Positions 36,101 through 47,779 of a stretch of 64,000 nt of DNA are shown one piece after another. Position 1 is the first letter of the stretch, and each line of letters opens with the position of its first letter. Origin of the DNA: Clostridiales bacterium (GTDB lineage: Bacteria; Bacillota; Clostridia; Saccharofermentanales; Saccharofermentanaceae); contig JAFVAY010000008.1 of the NCBI GenBank assembly GCA_017480325.1, positions 124,001 to 188,000 of the forward strand, in the 5' to 3' direction. The notes under the pieces were generated by a model, which did not search any database, was not told the origin of the DNA, and worked only from the letters and a program-made list of their open reading frames with translations. The position numbers and the translations under genes are program-made.

Positions 36101-36498
36101 GTGTTGAAGGTTGACCCTACAATCAAGAAGGAAACCGGATATATTGCTTTGACCGTGGTTATCCTGAGTGCCCTACTGGAGGCAGTTTACCTTGTTATCG
36201 GGCAGTGGGGACTACCGGTTCTGTTCGGGAATCTTTTAGGAGCCGGTGTCGGTATCCTTAACTTTTTCCTCATGGGGATCGGGCTTCAAAGCGCACTTAA
36301 CAAGGACGAGAAGGGGGCAAAGGCAACCGTGAGCTTCTCACATACCATGAGATTTCTTCTTATGGCGGCAGTGGTGGTAATTGCCGTATTTGTTGACTTC
36401 ATAGGTCTTCTTCCTACCATACTCTCGCTGTTCTTCCCAAGTATCGGGGTATATATGAGAACCTTGGCGGTGCGTAATAAAGGGGAGGTGTCCGAAGG

Positions 36499-36502
<4 letters not shown>
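36101..36502 (+). CDS. atpI: ATP synthase-associated membrane protein (AtpI/AtpZ-like)
   Basis: A 133-residue protein with four hydrophobic segments, starting at GTG with an AAAGGAGG ribosome-binding site. Position as first gene of the ATP synthase operon and the ATP-synthase-I layout support a role in c-ring assembly or ion supply. Sequence in this family is poorly conserved, so the call rests on topology and context. It overlaps atpB by four bases. Confidence 0.75.
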
Positions 36503-37685
<1,183 letters not shown>

Positions 37686-37691
37686 TAACCT

Positions 37692-38195
37692 ATGAATAAT
37701 CTTGATATTATCTCGATCAATATATGGCAGATAATCATATCTCTGGCGAACCTCGTCATATTATTCCTGATGTTTAAGAAGTTTCTCTTCGCCCCCGTCA
37801 AGAAGATCGTGGCGAAGCGTCAGGCAGAGGTCTCGGCTTTATACGACGAAGCCGCGAAGACCAATGACGAGGCCAACAGTCTCAAGTCCTCGTGGGAGGA
37901 TAGGATGAAGACTGCCGATGAGGATGCCGATAAGATCATCAAGGAAGCGGTGGAGAAGGCTGACAGGAGAAGTGAGGTCATGCTCTACGAGTCTCGCGAA
38001 AAGGCCGAGACCATAATCCGTAAAGCGAAGGCCGAGGCCGAGCGCGATAAGGCAGATGCTCAGGAATATATAAAGAAAGAGATCATCGATGTGTCGGCAG
38101 CCATGTCCTCACAGGTCCTCGGACGTGAGATCAATATGGAGGATCATAGAAACCTTATCGATTCCTTCATCGATAACCTGGAGGATAATGCATGA
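37692..38195 (+). CDS. atpF: ATP synthase F0 subunit b
   Basis: Peripheral stalk subunit of 167 residues: one N-terminal membrane helix (about 10-32, IIISLANLVILFLMF), then a long charged helix that dimerises and contacts delta. Lies in the canonical position between c and delta, overlapping atpH by four bases. Confidence 0.92.
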   Translation: MNNLDIISINIWQIIISLANLVILFLMFKKFLFAPVKKIVAKRQAEVSALYDEAAKTNDEANSLKSSWEDRMKTADEDADKIIKEAVEKADRRSEVMLYESREKAETIIRKAKAEAERDKADAQEYIKKEIIDVSAAMSSQVLGREINMEDHRNLIDSFIDNLEDNA

Positions 38196-38719
38196 ACGGC
38201 AACGGTAAGGAGTACGCCATTGCCCTGTTCTCCATAATGCTGGAGTCTGATCCCGAGGGCAGGATATATGAGGATCTTAACCTTGTGGATCGATCCATTA
38301 AGGAGAATCCGGATTACCTGGAATTCTTGGTTAATCCCGCTATCCCGAAGTCCGAGCGTATCGAGAGCTTAAGAGGCGTCTTCGAGGGCAGGGTGTGTGA
38401 ATCCGTTTACTCCTTCCTTAATGTCATCTGTGAGCACAGAGATATGTATGTACTATTCTCTGCCATAAATGAATTCAGAGGGCTCTATGAGGACTACATG
38501 AACATGGCGGATGCCATGATCACCAGTGCCGTGGAACTGACTGATGACGAGAAGAGAAGGCTTGTATCAAAGCTTAGTGAGGTGACCGGTAAGAAGATCC
38601 GTGCAACCTACACGATAGACAAAGAGCTTATCGGAGGTGTCTCCGTTACCGTAGACGGTAAGCACTTTGACGGAAGTGTTCGTAAGAACCTTAAGAATAT
38701 AAAGGAAGTGATATCCTGA
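38192..38719 (+). CDS. atpH: ATP synthase F1 subunit delta
   Basis: Links the peripheral stalk to the alpha3beta3 head. 175 residues, helical N-terminal domain, C-terminal domain with [27 protein letters not shown] and [21 protein letters not shown], characteristic of OSCP/delta. ATGA overlap with atpF; one base before atpA. Confidence 0.92.
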   Translation: MNGNGKEYAIALFSIMLESDPEGRIYEDLNLVDRSIKENPDYLEFLVNPAIPKSERIESLRGVFEGRVCESVYSFLNVICEHRDMYVLFSAINEFRGLYEDYMNMADAMITSAVELTDDEKRRLVSKLSEVTGKKIRATYTIDKELIGGVSVTVDGKHFDGSVRKNLKNIKEVIS

Positions 38720-38720
38720 T

Positions 38721-40220
38721 ATGAACAGAAAACCGGAAGAGATTAGTAATATCCTTAAGGAACAGATCAAGAGCTATAAGAACAGGATCGACATGGGCGA
38801 GGTCGGAACCGTTGTCATGGTAGGAGACGGTATCGCCAGCGTATACGGTATACGTAACTGCATGTCCACCGAGCTTCTCGAGTTCGAGGACGGAAGTGTC
38901 GGTCTCGCACAGAATCTGGAGAATGAGATAGTCTCCGTTGCTATCCTGTCTGACTCGGGAGATATAAGAGAAGGAACCAAGGTCAAGAGGACCGGTAAGG
39001 TTCTGTCAGTTCCCGTAGGAGAAGGGTATCTCGGAAGAGTAGTAAATCCTCTGGGCGAGCCTATAGACGGCAAGGGCCCGGTCCCTCACGACGGCTATAA
39101 GCCGGTCGAGGCTGAGGCTCCCGGAATTATCGAGCGTAAGAGTGTTTCCGTTCCGCTTCAGACAGGTATCAAGGCTATAGACTCCATGATCCCTATAGGA
39201 AGAGGGCAGCGTGAGCTCATCATCGGCGACAGACAGACAGGTAAGACCCAGATCGCTCTGGATACCATCGTTAATCAGAAGGATACGGGAGTTATCTGCG
39301 TATATGTCGCCATTGGACAGAAGGCTTCTTCGGTGGTTCAGTTGGTGGCTGATCTTACAAGAGCGGGAGCCATGTCATATACCATCATAGTATCCGCTAC
39401 TGCGGCGGAGAGTGCTCCTATTCAGTACATTGCTCCTTACTCCGGCTGTGCTATGGCAGAGTATTTCAGAGAGAAGGGCAAGGATGTTCTGATCATATAC
39501 GATGATCTTTCCAAGCATGCCGTCGCCTACAGAGCACTGTCGCTTCTTATAAGAAGACCTCCGGGACGTGAGGCTTACCCGGGTGATGTATTCTATCTTC
39601 ACTCTAGACTTCTCGAGCGTGCCGCCTGCGTGGCACCCGAGTTCGGAGGAGGCTCCATCACCGCGCTTCCGATAGTTGAGACTCAGGCAGGTGATGTATC
39701 CGCTTATATTCCGACCAACGTAATTTCCATTACCGACGGACAGATATTCCTGGAGACCGAGCTGTTCCACAGCGGTGTTATTCCGGCTATTAACCCGGGT
39801 ATCTCCGTAAGCCGTGTCGGAGGCTCCGCTCAGGTCAAGGCTATGAAGAAGGTCTCAGGCGAGCTTAAGCTTCTGTACTCACAGTATAGAGAGCTTCAGG
39901 AATTCTCTCAGTTCGGCTCTGATCTTGACGCTGATACCAAGGCGAGACTTCACTTAGGAGAGAGGATCGTTAAGGTCCTGGAGCAGAATCTTAACAGCCC
40001 GGTCTCCGTAGGCGGACAGGTCGCTATCATCTATGCAGTCATTAACGGCTATCTTAACGGCATCGCTATTAACAAGGTAGATGAATTCGAGAAAAAGCTC
40101 TACGATACGCTTAACCTCGATCACAAGGACTGGATGATCAGGATCGAGCGCGGTTCGTGGGAGCAGGACGACGAGGAAGAACTCAAGAATGTGCTTAAGG
40201 AGCTTACTTCGGATAAGTAA
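38721..40220 (+). CDS. atpA: ATP synthase F1 subunit alpha
   Basis: Non-catalytic nucleotide-binding subunit, 499 residues, full length. P-loop [21 protein letters not shown], and signature [14 protein letters not shown] are present. N-terminal beta-barrel starts around [18 protein letters not shown]. Confidence 0.97.
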   Translation: MNRKPEEISNILKEQIKSYKNRIDMGEVGTVVMVGDGIASVYGIRNCMSTELLEFEDGSVGLAQNLENEIVSVAILSDSGDIREGTKVKRTGKVLSVPVGEGYLGRVVNPLGEPIDGKGPVPHDGYKPVEAEAPGIIERKSVSVPLQTGIKAIDSMIPIGRGQRELIIGDRQTGKTQIALDTIVNQKDTGVICVYVAIGQKASSVVQLVADLTRAGAMSYTIIVSATAAESAPIQYIAPYSGCAMAEYFREKGKDVLIIYDDLSKHAVAYRALSLLIRRPPGREAYPGDVFYLHSRLLERAACVAPEFGGGSITALPIVETQAGDVSAYIPTNVISITDGQIFLETELFHSGVIPAINPGISVSRVGGSAQVKAMKKVSGELKLLYSQYRELQEFSQFGSDLDADTKARLHLGERIVKVLEQNLNSPVSVGGQVAIIYAVINGYLNGIAINKVDEFEKKLYDTLNLDHKDWMIRIERGSWEQDDEEELKNVLKELTSDK

Positions 40221-40232
40221 GTCGGATAGTGT

Positions 40233-41081
40233 ATGGCAGAGGATATTAAGGCTTTACGTAAAAGAATAAAGAGCTTCGACTCTACGCTTCACCTTACAGG
40301 TGCCATGGGACTTGTGGCATCCTCTAAGATGCGTAAGGCTACCGATGCCATGCTCGAAGGGCGTAAGTATCTTAAGGCGGTAACCGATATCGTTGATGAT
40401 CTTATCAAGTGTCAGGAGTGTAGAAGATCTCCTTACCTTGAGGAGCGCGATACGTCCGATGGCGTGACCAAGCTTATAGTTATCGCAGGTGACAGAGGTC
40501 TGTGCGGCGGCTATAACGCCAATGTCTTCAGAACTGTAAGAGATATGGGCGATGGGCTTGATATTATCCCCATAGGTAAGCGTGCATTCGACAGATATAC
40601 GGATGACGACCTGTCGGATTATGATCCCGACTATGTAAGAGATTACGATTCCTCTGAGTATTACACCTATGATATGGCCTATAAGCTGGCTGCTTCTCTA
40701 ACTGAGGAATATAAGGCGGGGAAGATCGGAAGAGTCGGTATCGTATATAACAAGTATGTATCTATCATGACTCAGGAGCCTAAGATCAGGTGGATACTTC
40801 CTCTTGCCAAGGCTCCGGAGGGTGAGAGTGCCCGCGGGGTTTTCGAGCCGGATCCGCTGACACTGCTGGAGGATATAGTGCCTCAGTACGTAGCTGGTGT
40901 AATCTACTGCCTCGTGAGGGAGAGCTTCGCATGTGAGGTGGCTGCGAGAAGGATGGCGATGGACAGCGCCACGAAGAATGCGACGGAGATGATAGACAAC
41001 CTTACTCTGGAGTACAACCGTGTAAGACAGAGCAAGATAACTCAGGAAATAACCGAGATAGTTGCCGGAGCAGGCAAGTAA
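40233..41081 (+). CDS. atpG: ATP synthase F1 subunit gamma
   Basis: Central rotor shaft, 282 residues. The N-terminal helix DIKALRKRIKSFDST and C-terminal helix ATEMIDNLTLEYNRVRQSKITQEITEIV-type coiled coil frame a Rossmann-like core with GDRGLCGGYN. Canonical position between alpha and beta. Confidence 0.95.
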   Translation: MAEDIKALRKRIKSFDSTLHLTGAMGLVASSKMRKATDAMLEGRKYLKAVTDIVDDLIKCQECRRSPYLEERDTSDGVTKLIVIAGDRGLCGGYNANVFRTVRDMGDGLDIIPIGKRAFDRYTDDDLSDYDPDYVRDYDSSEYYTYDMAYKLAASLTEEYKAGKIGRVGIVYNKYVSIMTQEPKIRWILPLAKAPEGESARGVFEPDPLTLLEDIVPQYVAGVIYCLVRESFACEVAARRMAMDSATKNATEMIDNLTLEYNRVRQSKITQEITEIVAGAGK

Positions 41082-41089
41082 AGGAGTGA

Positions 41090-42771
<1,682 letters not shown>

Positions 42772-42804
42772 GTTCCGCGCGAAAAGCTTAAATTAGATAA
42801 AACA

Positions 42805-42832
42805 AAACCCGTGGGGAAATCCCTACGGGTTT
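42805..42832. terminator. Bidirectional terminator between the atp operon and tRNAs
   Basis: AAACCCGT...ACGGGTTT with inner GGG/CCC pairs gives a 12-bp stem around AAAT. T-rich on both strands, so it can end the atp operon and the minus-strand tRNA transcript. Confidence 0.85.
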
Positions 42833-42837
42833 ATTAG

Positions 42838-42914
42838 TGGTTGCGGAGGCGGGACTCGAACCACACGACCTCCGGGTTATGAGCCCGGCAAGCTACCAAC
42901 TGCTCCACTCCGCG
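42838..42914 (-). tRNA. Initiator tRNA-fMet (anticodon CAT)
   Basis: Acceptor starts CGCGGAG, with the C1:A72 mismatch diagnostic of initiators (3' end CGCAACCA). The anticodon stem CCGGG/CCCGG contains the three consecutive G:C pairs of initiators; loop CTCATAA. CCA encoded. Confidence 0.95.
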
Positions 42915-42939
42915 ATATCAATTTGTCAATGCACTAGGA

Positions 42940-43026
42940 TGGTGCTCGTGACCGGACTTGAACCGGTACGGATTTTACTCCGACGGATTTTAAGTCCGTT
43001 GCGTCTGCCGATTCCGCCACACGAGC
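42940..43026 (-). tRNA. tRNA-Leu (anticodon TAA)
   Basis: 87 nt with acceptor GCTCGTG/CACGAGC, anticodon stem ACGGA/TCCGT with loop CTTAAAA (anticodon TAA), long class II variable arm, TTCAAGT T-loop, discriminator A and encoded CCA. Confidence 0.95.
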
Positions 43027-43055
43027 TTATCGAGCATATCCGCGAGTGCCTGATG

Positions 43056-43084
43056 ATAATAACACCCGTTAACAACGGTGTCAA
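43056..43084 (-). promoter_or_regulatory. Promoter of tRNA-Leu and tRNA-fMet
   Basis: Minus-strand TTGACA, 17-bp spacer, TATTAT: near-perfect consensus, about 30 bp upstream of tRNA-Leu. Confidence 0.8.
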
Positions 43085-43120
43085 GTTAGTGTCTGTTTGA
43101 TTACACATCCTCTGTTTCAA

Positions 43121-43148
43121 TTGAAAAACGAATTGTAACAAATATAAT
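43121..43148 (+). promoter_or_regulatory. Promoter of the large anchored protein gene
   Basis: TTGAAA, 16-bp spacer, TATAAT. Leader of about 25 nt with AGAGGT as ribosome-binding site before ATG 43180. Confidence 0.65.
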
Positions 43149-43179
43149 TTTTATATATTAAAAAGCAAGAGGTATCAGA

Positions 43180-45264
43180 ATGATTATTGATCCTGAGAAT
43201 TCAAACAACAATAATAACCCGAATCCCAATTCGGATGAGTTCGTTGATTCTTCCTTTATGGTCTCCTTCAAGGCCAATGATCCAGAGTCTGTATCTGAGA
43301 AGATCAAGGATATGGCCGGGAATGACGAATTCGATAGCTTTGATTTTGATCCCAATAAGTCGGCATTTAAGCCCTTATCCGCTCCCGTAGAGGCTCCTTC
43401 CGAGAAGCCTTTGGAGGAAGCGCCTAAGACAGAGGAGAATACTCAGCAGAAGCCTAAGTATCCGGATTCCTTTAATTCTCCCGTTAAGACCGACTTCGAG
43501 AAGGTTGCTATGGCGGGTGATCCGGCATTTGCCGATGCCGATATAGAATTCAAGGAGTTTACTAATCAGGTTCCTGTCAGAAGTCCCGAGACTCAGAAGC
43601 TCTTTGACGCAGGTAAGGATCTTGATTTTGCAGCTTCATCCAGTTCTTTCGCTCAGGCTGACGACGAGTTTGCCTTGGATGATGAGGCTCTCGCGATCAA
43701 TCCCTTTAAGCCCAAGAATGCTGACAGAATTCCTCCTGTTCCTGCCGCTCCTAAGGCAGCTGAACCTAAGACGTCTGCGCCTAAGGCAGAGACTGCAGCT
43801 CCAGTCAAGGCTCCTGATGCAAAGCCCGTTGAGGTTAAGCCTGTTGTAGCTGCTCCGGCACCTGAATCTAAGGCTGAGCCTGATAAGAAGGATGCAGCCA
43901 ATATTAAGACATATGGCAAGGTGTCAAGCGGAGTAAATGCTTTCCGTAAGGCTCCGATCAAGAAGGACGAGGAGAAGCCTGAGGCTCAGGCACCCTCTCA
44001 TAAGTCTCCCTTCGTTGCTCCTGCCAACAAAGCTCCTGAGGCTAAGCCTGCCGTAGAGAAGTCGGCTGAATCTAAGGCTACTGCCCCTATGGCTCCTGCG
44101 CCTAAGGCTGAAACTCCTAATTTTGAAGCTCCCGCTCCGGTTAAGGCCCCTGAGACGAAGCCTGCGCCTGAAGCTAAGACTGAGCCTTCGCCATTTGTGA
44201 AGAAGCAGCCTGCTCAGCCCATTAAGAGACCTGCTTCCAATGTCGGTAAGGTGGCATCTAATACAAGACCTGCGGTAGCTGCTCCTAAGACGGCTCCCAA
44301 TGCTGCTCCTAATTCCGCTCCCAGATCCGCAGCTGCCGAAGTGAGAGCTGATGCTCCCGCTGAGCAGAAGACTCCTGCCTTCGCACCTAAGGGACAGGCT
44401 CCTCAGAGACCGGTCGCCAAGACGGCAGATACTGCTTCGAGACCCGGAACCTCTCACACTCCTGCGGCATCTCCCGCATCATCTCACACTGATCATCAGG
44501 GTAGCAATATTGCTCCTGTTACTACAGTTAAGAAGGCTAAGCGTAAGTCTAAGGAGGATAAGAAGGTCAAGGAGCCGGGTAAGGGCGGAATATTCGCACT
44601 TATCGGTGTTCTTGCAGCTATCTTCGTAATTCTCTGGGTTCTTGATAATTATCAGCAGTGGTTTGGTAAATCCGATACTAATACACGTCCTACTCAGGTA
44701 ACAGCTGTAGCGACAACTGAGGCAACAGAGGCTACGACTGTAACAACTGTTGATGAGACACAGGCAACCGAGACGTCCGAGGAGACGACAGCTACTACTA
44801 CCGAGACCTCTGAGACAACGGAAGCTACTGAGGCTACCACATCCGAGACAACTGAGGAGACCACAGAAGAGACAACCACAACTACTACCGAGGAAGAGAC
44901 AACAACTACGACGACAAGCTCATCCTCTTCGTCTTCGCCTGTAAGATGCAGCTACAGCATCACCAATCCTCATACTCTGACAGACGGCTTCAGCTTCGAT
45001 ATTGCTATCACGAATAACGGTGATGATCTTAATATGTCAAGGCTCAACGAGCTTACTATCACGATAAGTACTGACACAACGATCACTTCACTGACCTCTG
45101 ATTACTACACCTTCAGAGCAGGTGATGCACCTAATTCCTTCATCGGTACACCTAGATCCAACACACTGCCTTCGGGTCAGACCACCAACACCACTATCAC
45201 GGCGGTTACCGAGGATCACGTAGTTCACTTCACGATCTCGAACTACCACTTCGACTGGGACTGA
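43180..45264 (+). CDS. Large anchored protein with disordered cytoplasmic half and Thr-rich stalk
   Basis: 694 residues, family not recognised. Residues 1-460 lack a signal and are low-complexity: an acidic start with Asn repeats, then Ala/Pro/Lys repeats (APAPKAE, KAPEAKPA types). A single transmembrane helix lies at about 473-490 (FALIGVLAAIFVILWVL). Outside follows a stalk of about 80 residues that is mostly Thr, Glu and Ser, then a terminal domain of about 105 residues (ITNPHTLTDGFSFDIAITNN onward) that reads like a beta-sandwich, perhaps binding carbohydrate. Own promoter and terminator: monocistronic. Function unknown. Confidence 0.7.
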   Translation: MIIDPENSNNNNNPNPNSDEFVDSSFMVSFKANDPESVSEKIKDMAGNDEFDSFDFDPNKSAFKPLSAPVEAPSEKPLEEAPKTEENTQQKPKYPDSFNSPVKTDFEKVAMAGDPAFADADIEFKEFTNQVPVRSPETQKLFDAGKDLDFAASSSSFAQADDEFALDDEALAINPFKPKNADRIPPVPAAPKAAEPKTSAPKAETAAPVKAPDAKPVEVKPVVAAPAPESKAEPDKKDAANIKTYGKVSSGVNAFRKAPIKKDEEKPEAQAPSHKSPFVAPANKAPEAKPAVEKSAESKATAPMAPAPKAETPNFEAPAPVKAPETKPAPEAKTEPSPFVKKQPAQPIKRPASNVGKVASNTRPAVAAPKTAPNAAPNSAPRSAAAEVRADAPAEQKTPAFAPKGQAPQRPVAKTADTASRPGTSHTPAASPASSHTDHQGSNIAPVTTVKKAKRKSKEDKKVKEPGKGGIFALIGVLAAIFVILWVLDNYQQWFGKSDTNTRPTQVTAVATTEATEATTVTTVDETQATETSEETTATTTETSETTEATEATTSETTEETTEETTTTTTEEETTTTTTSSSSSSSPVRCSYSITNPHTLTDGFSFDIAITNNGDDLNMSRLNELTITISTDTTITSLTSDYYTFRAGDAPNSFIGTPRSNTLPSGQTTNTTITAVTEDHVVHFTISNYHFDWD

Positions 45265-45289
45265 TAAGATAGCTTAGATCCGATCACTT

Positions 45290-45316
45290 AAGGGCTGTTC
45301 GTTAAGAGCAGCCCTT
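45290..45316 (+). terminator. Intrinsic terminator
   Basis: AAGGGCTG/CAGCCCTT stem with a short inner helix and loop, followed by TATT. Ends the preceding monocistronic gene. Confidence 0.75.
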
Positions 45317-45329
45317 TATTATTGTTAAC

Positions 45330-45338
45330 TGTTATAAT
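45330..45338 (+). promoter_or_regulatory. Extended -10 box of the SPL/GH2 operon, predicted leaderless
   Basis: TGTTATAAT ends 6 nt before ATG 45345. No -35 and no ribosome-binding site are evident; extended -10 promoters can work without a -35. Confidence 0.5.
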
Positions 45339-45344
45339 AGCTTC

Positions 45345-46109
45345 ATGATTTATATCTTTACTGCGCTTAAGTGTGAGGGGGAGCCCTTAAGACTATTCGA
45401 GAAGGATGACTTAAAGGTCATCGTAACCGGCGTCGGGAAGACCAATATGGCCTTTGCATTGGGAAGAACTTTTCCTGAGGGCTCGACCAGAAGATCTCTT
45501 GTTAATGATATTGTGATCAATATCGGTTGCTGCTGTGCGAAAAGTCTTCAGGGGGTATATCTTATCAATAAGATCACGGATCAGGCCTCATCCCGAGACT
45601 TCTATCCCGATATGCTTAGGGTGACGGGCATTAAAGAGGCTGCACTTATTACCACTGATACCTTAGTTACCGAGCCGGAGGAAGATGTCTTGTATGACAT
45701 GGAGGCGTCATCCTTTTATGAGACGGCAAGCAGGCTGTTAAGTCCTGACAGAATAATCACTCTTAAGATCGTAAGCGACAGCGGGAATACTGATGGCATC
45801 ACTACTTCTTACATTACATCTCTTGTTAATGATCACATAGATCAGATCGGAGAGGTGATAGCGGTGTTAAGATCCGGAATGACAGAGCGTGAGGATGAGG
45901 CAGATATTGAACTTATATATACCATGCTTCATGCCACTGAAGCCATGAAGGTCCAGTTAGATGAGCTTATAAATTATGCGAGACTTACAGATGCGGATAT
46001 AAATAAGCTTATAAGTGAAGAGATAAACAGTATCTGTGAAGACAAAGAGCTTACAAAGGCTCAGGGGAAGGAGGTTCTTAAGCGTGTGCGGGATAAGCTC
46101 ACTTCCTGA
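45345..46109 (+). CDS. Nucleoside phosphorylase/nucleosidase superfamily protein
   Basis: 254 residues. The fold is that of MTA/SAH nucleosidase and purine phosphorylases: GVGKTNMAFALGR, VNIGCC-type strand, TTDTLV and the nucleoside-binding motif YDMEASSFYETA (about 117-128) that holds the ribose-binding Met-Glu pair. Residues 175-254 form an extra helical region not usual for MTA/SAH nucleosidase. Substrate unknown. First gene of a five-gene overlapping operon; being next to a radical SAM enzyme, it could handle a SAM by-product, which is inference. Confidence 0.65.
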   Translation: MIYIFTALKCEGEPLRLFEKDDLKVIVTGVGKTNMAFALGRTFPEGSTRRSLVNDIVINIGCCCAKSLQGVYLINKITDQASSRDFYPDMLRVTGIKEAALITTDTLVTEPEEDVLYDMEASSFYETASRLLSPDRIITLKIVSDSGNTDGITTSYITSLVNDHIDQIGEVIAVLRSGMTEREDEADIELIYTMLHATEAMKVQLDELINYARLTDADINKLISEEINSICEDKELTKAQGKEVLKRVRDKLTS

Positions 46110-47082
46110 GGTCTTCTCCCATATCTATGTAGAGAAGAGGGCTCGCGAATATATCATGACGGAGCAGGTCCTGTCTCACTTTAAGGGCAGCACTGTCATA
46201 GATATAGAGCATTATAAGGATGTCTTTAATAGGCCCGGTCAGGACTTATATCTTCAGAACAGCTCCAAGAATCTGATCATCGCCGTTAATGAGGGTAAGA
46301 AGATTTTTAAAGGTGCTCCCGTGTGTCAGGACTTCGGCTTTGACAGATTCTACTATGCCGAGTCTGCGATGAACTGTATATTCTCCTGCGACTATTGCTT
46401 TCTTAAAGGGATGTACGGGACCTCTAATATAGTGATCTTCGTAAATTACGTGGATTATCTTAAAGAGTGCGAGAAGATGCTTGAGGAAGGTCCTGTGTAT
46501 CTTTGTGCCTCCTTCGACACCGATCTGGCCGCACTGTCAGGTATTTGCTCCTGGCAGAGTATATGGGAGGACTTCGCCGCTTCTCATCCTGAGTTTACAT
46601 TAGAGCTTAGGACTAAGGCTGCCGTCAGCAGGGTAACATCTAAGGAGAATATCATCTACGCTTTTACAGTTTCTCCCGAGAAGATAATTAAGCTATATGA
46701 GAAGAATACACCGACACTTAAGACCAGGCTTAATAGCATCAACAACGCCCTGTCACAGGGGGCTTCCGTGAGACTTTGCTTCGATCCCATTATCTACGTA
46801 AAAGACTATGAATTGTGCTACAATGAATTCGTTGATACTGTTCTTGATGCAGTTGATATTAAGCTTATAAGAGATATCAGTATCGGCACATTCCGAATAT
46901 CCTCAGGCTACCTTCAGAATATAAGGAGGGCGTGCCCATATTCTTCGGCGGTTCACTTTCCTTTCGCTAAGGAAGACGGCTATGCCGTTTACCCGAAGAA
47001 GCTCAGGCAGAGCATGATCGGAATACTTGAGAACAGACTTAAAGGAGCAGGTTGTGAGTCAAAGCTCTATGTCATGCCATAA
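46084..47082 (+). CDS. splB: Spore photoproduct lyase family radical SAM protein
   Basis: 332 residues. The cluster motif C-x3-C-x2-C lies in MNCIFSCDYCFLKG, followed by TSNIVIFVNYVDY, matching the SPL pattern. True SPL reverses UV thymine dimers of spores without light. Start GTG 46084 has AAGGAGG 9 nt upstream and overlaps the preceding gene by 26 nt. Whether this copy repairs DNA is uncertain, since SPL relatives occur in non-spore-formers and the neighbours here are metabolic. Confidence 0.75.
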   Translation: MCGISSLPEVFSHIYVEKRAREYIMTEQVLSHFKGSTVIDIEHYKDVFNRPGQDLYLQNSSKNLIIAVNEGKKIFKGAPVCQDFGFDRFYYAESAMNCIFSCDYCFLKGMYGTSNIVIFVNYVDYLKECEKMLEEGPVYLCASFDTDLAALSGICSWQSIWEDFAASHPEFTLELRTKAAVSRVTSKENIIYAFTVSPEKIIKLYEKNTPTLKTRLNSINNALSQGASVRLCFDPIIYVKDYELCYNEFVDTVLDAVDIKLIRDISIGTFRISSGYLQNIRRACPYSSAVHFPFAKEDGYAVYPKKLRQSMIGILENRLKGAGCESKLYVMP

Positions 47083-47779
47083 AGGTTCTGCGATAGTTAC
47101 GGGGGCATCCTCCGGGATCGGACTTAGCATCTGTAATATGCTTTCTGATCTGGGGTTTGATGTCTATGGTCTGGCGAGACACTTTAAGGATATTGATTAC
47201 GGCTTTAATACCATCATCTGTGATATTACCGATACCGATGCTCTGATCAAAGCTCTGGGTCAGATCAAAGCTCCCAAGGTAGTCGTAAACTGCGCCGGTG
47301 TGGGGTTTTACGGGCTTCATGAGAATATAAGTATCGATGACATCAAGAGTATGGTTAGGACCAATCTCGAAGCTCCTATGATAATAACCAACTACTTCCT
47401 TCCCGTCTTCAAGAGACAGGGAGAGGGTACCATTATTAATATCTCGTCGATCACCTCTGATAAGGTCAATACCCACGGGGCGGCCTACGGAGCTACTAAG
47501 GCAGGGCTGTCGTCCTTCGGAGCAAGTGTCTTCGAAGAGGCGCGTAAGCATGGTGTGAAGGTGATAGAGATATGCCCTGATATGACTGCTACTGATCTAT
47601 ACAGGAATGCGAGCTTTACTTATGACGAGGATCCCTTGTGTCATCTGGAGCCTTCGGATGTGGCACAGGCTGTTAAAGCGGCGTTGACCATGAGTACTGA
47701 TTCCTGCGTCACGAGACTTACTGTCGTGCCGCAGCTTATGAGAATAAAAAGGAGAAAAGAAGATGAGGATCGATATTAA
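47054..47779 (+). CDS. Short-chain dehydrogenase/reductase
   Basis: 241 residues. NAD(P)-binding TGASSGIG, NCAGVG, catalytic Ser in INISSITS and YxxxK in YGATKAG are all present, so it should be active. GTG 47054 with AAAGGAG 7 nt upstream is chosen; it overlaps the SPL-like gene by 29 nt. Substrate unknown; its neighbours suggest a sugar or glycoside-derived compound, but this is inference. Confidence 0.88.
   Translation: MSQSSMSCHKGSAIVTGASSGIGLSICNMLSDLGFDVYGLARHFKDIDYGFNTIICDITDTDALIKALGQIKAPKVVVNCAGVGFYGLHENISIDDIKSMVRTNLEAPMIITNYFLPVFKRQGEGTIINISSITSDKVNTHGAAYGATKAGLSSFGASVFEEARKHGVKVIEICPDMTATDLYRNASFTYDEDPLCHLEPSDVAQAVKAALTMSTDSCVTRLTVVPQLMRIKRRKEDEDRY

Noticed and set aside
44690..44930. 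Tandem DNA repeat as a mobile or phase-variable element
   Set aside because: The Thr-rich stalk is built from mixed ACA/ACT/ACC/ACG codons and irregular units, so it is protein low complexity rather than a slippage-prone repeat.
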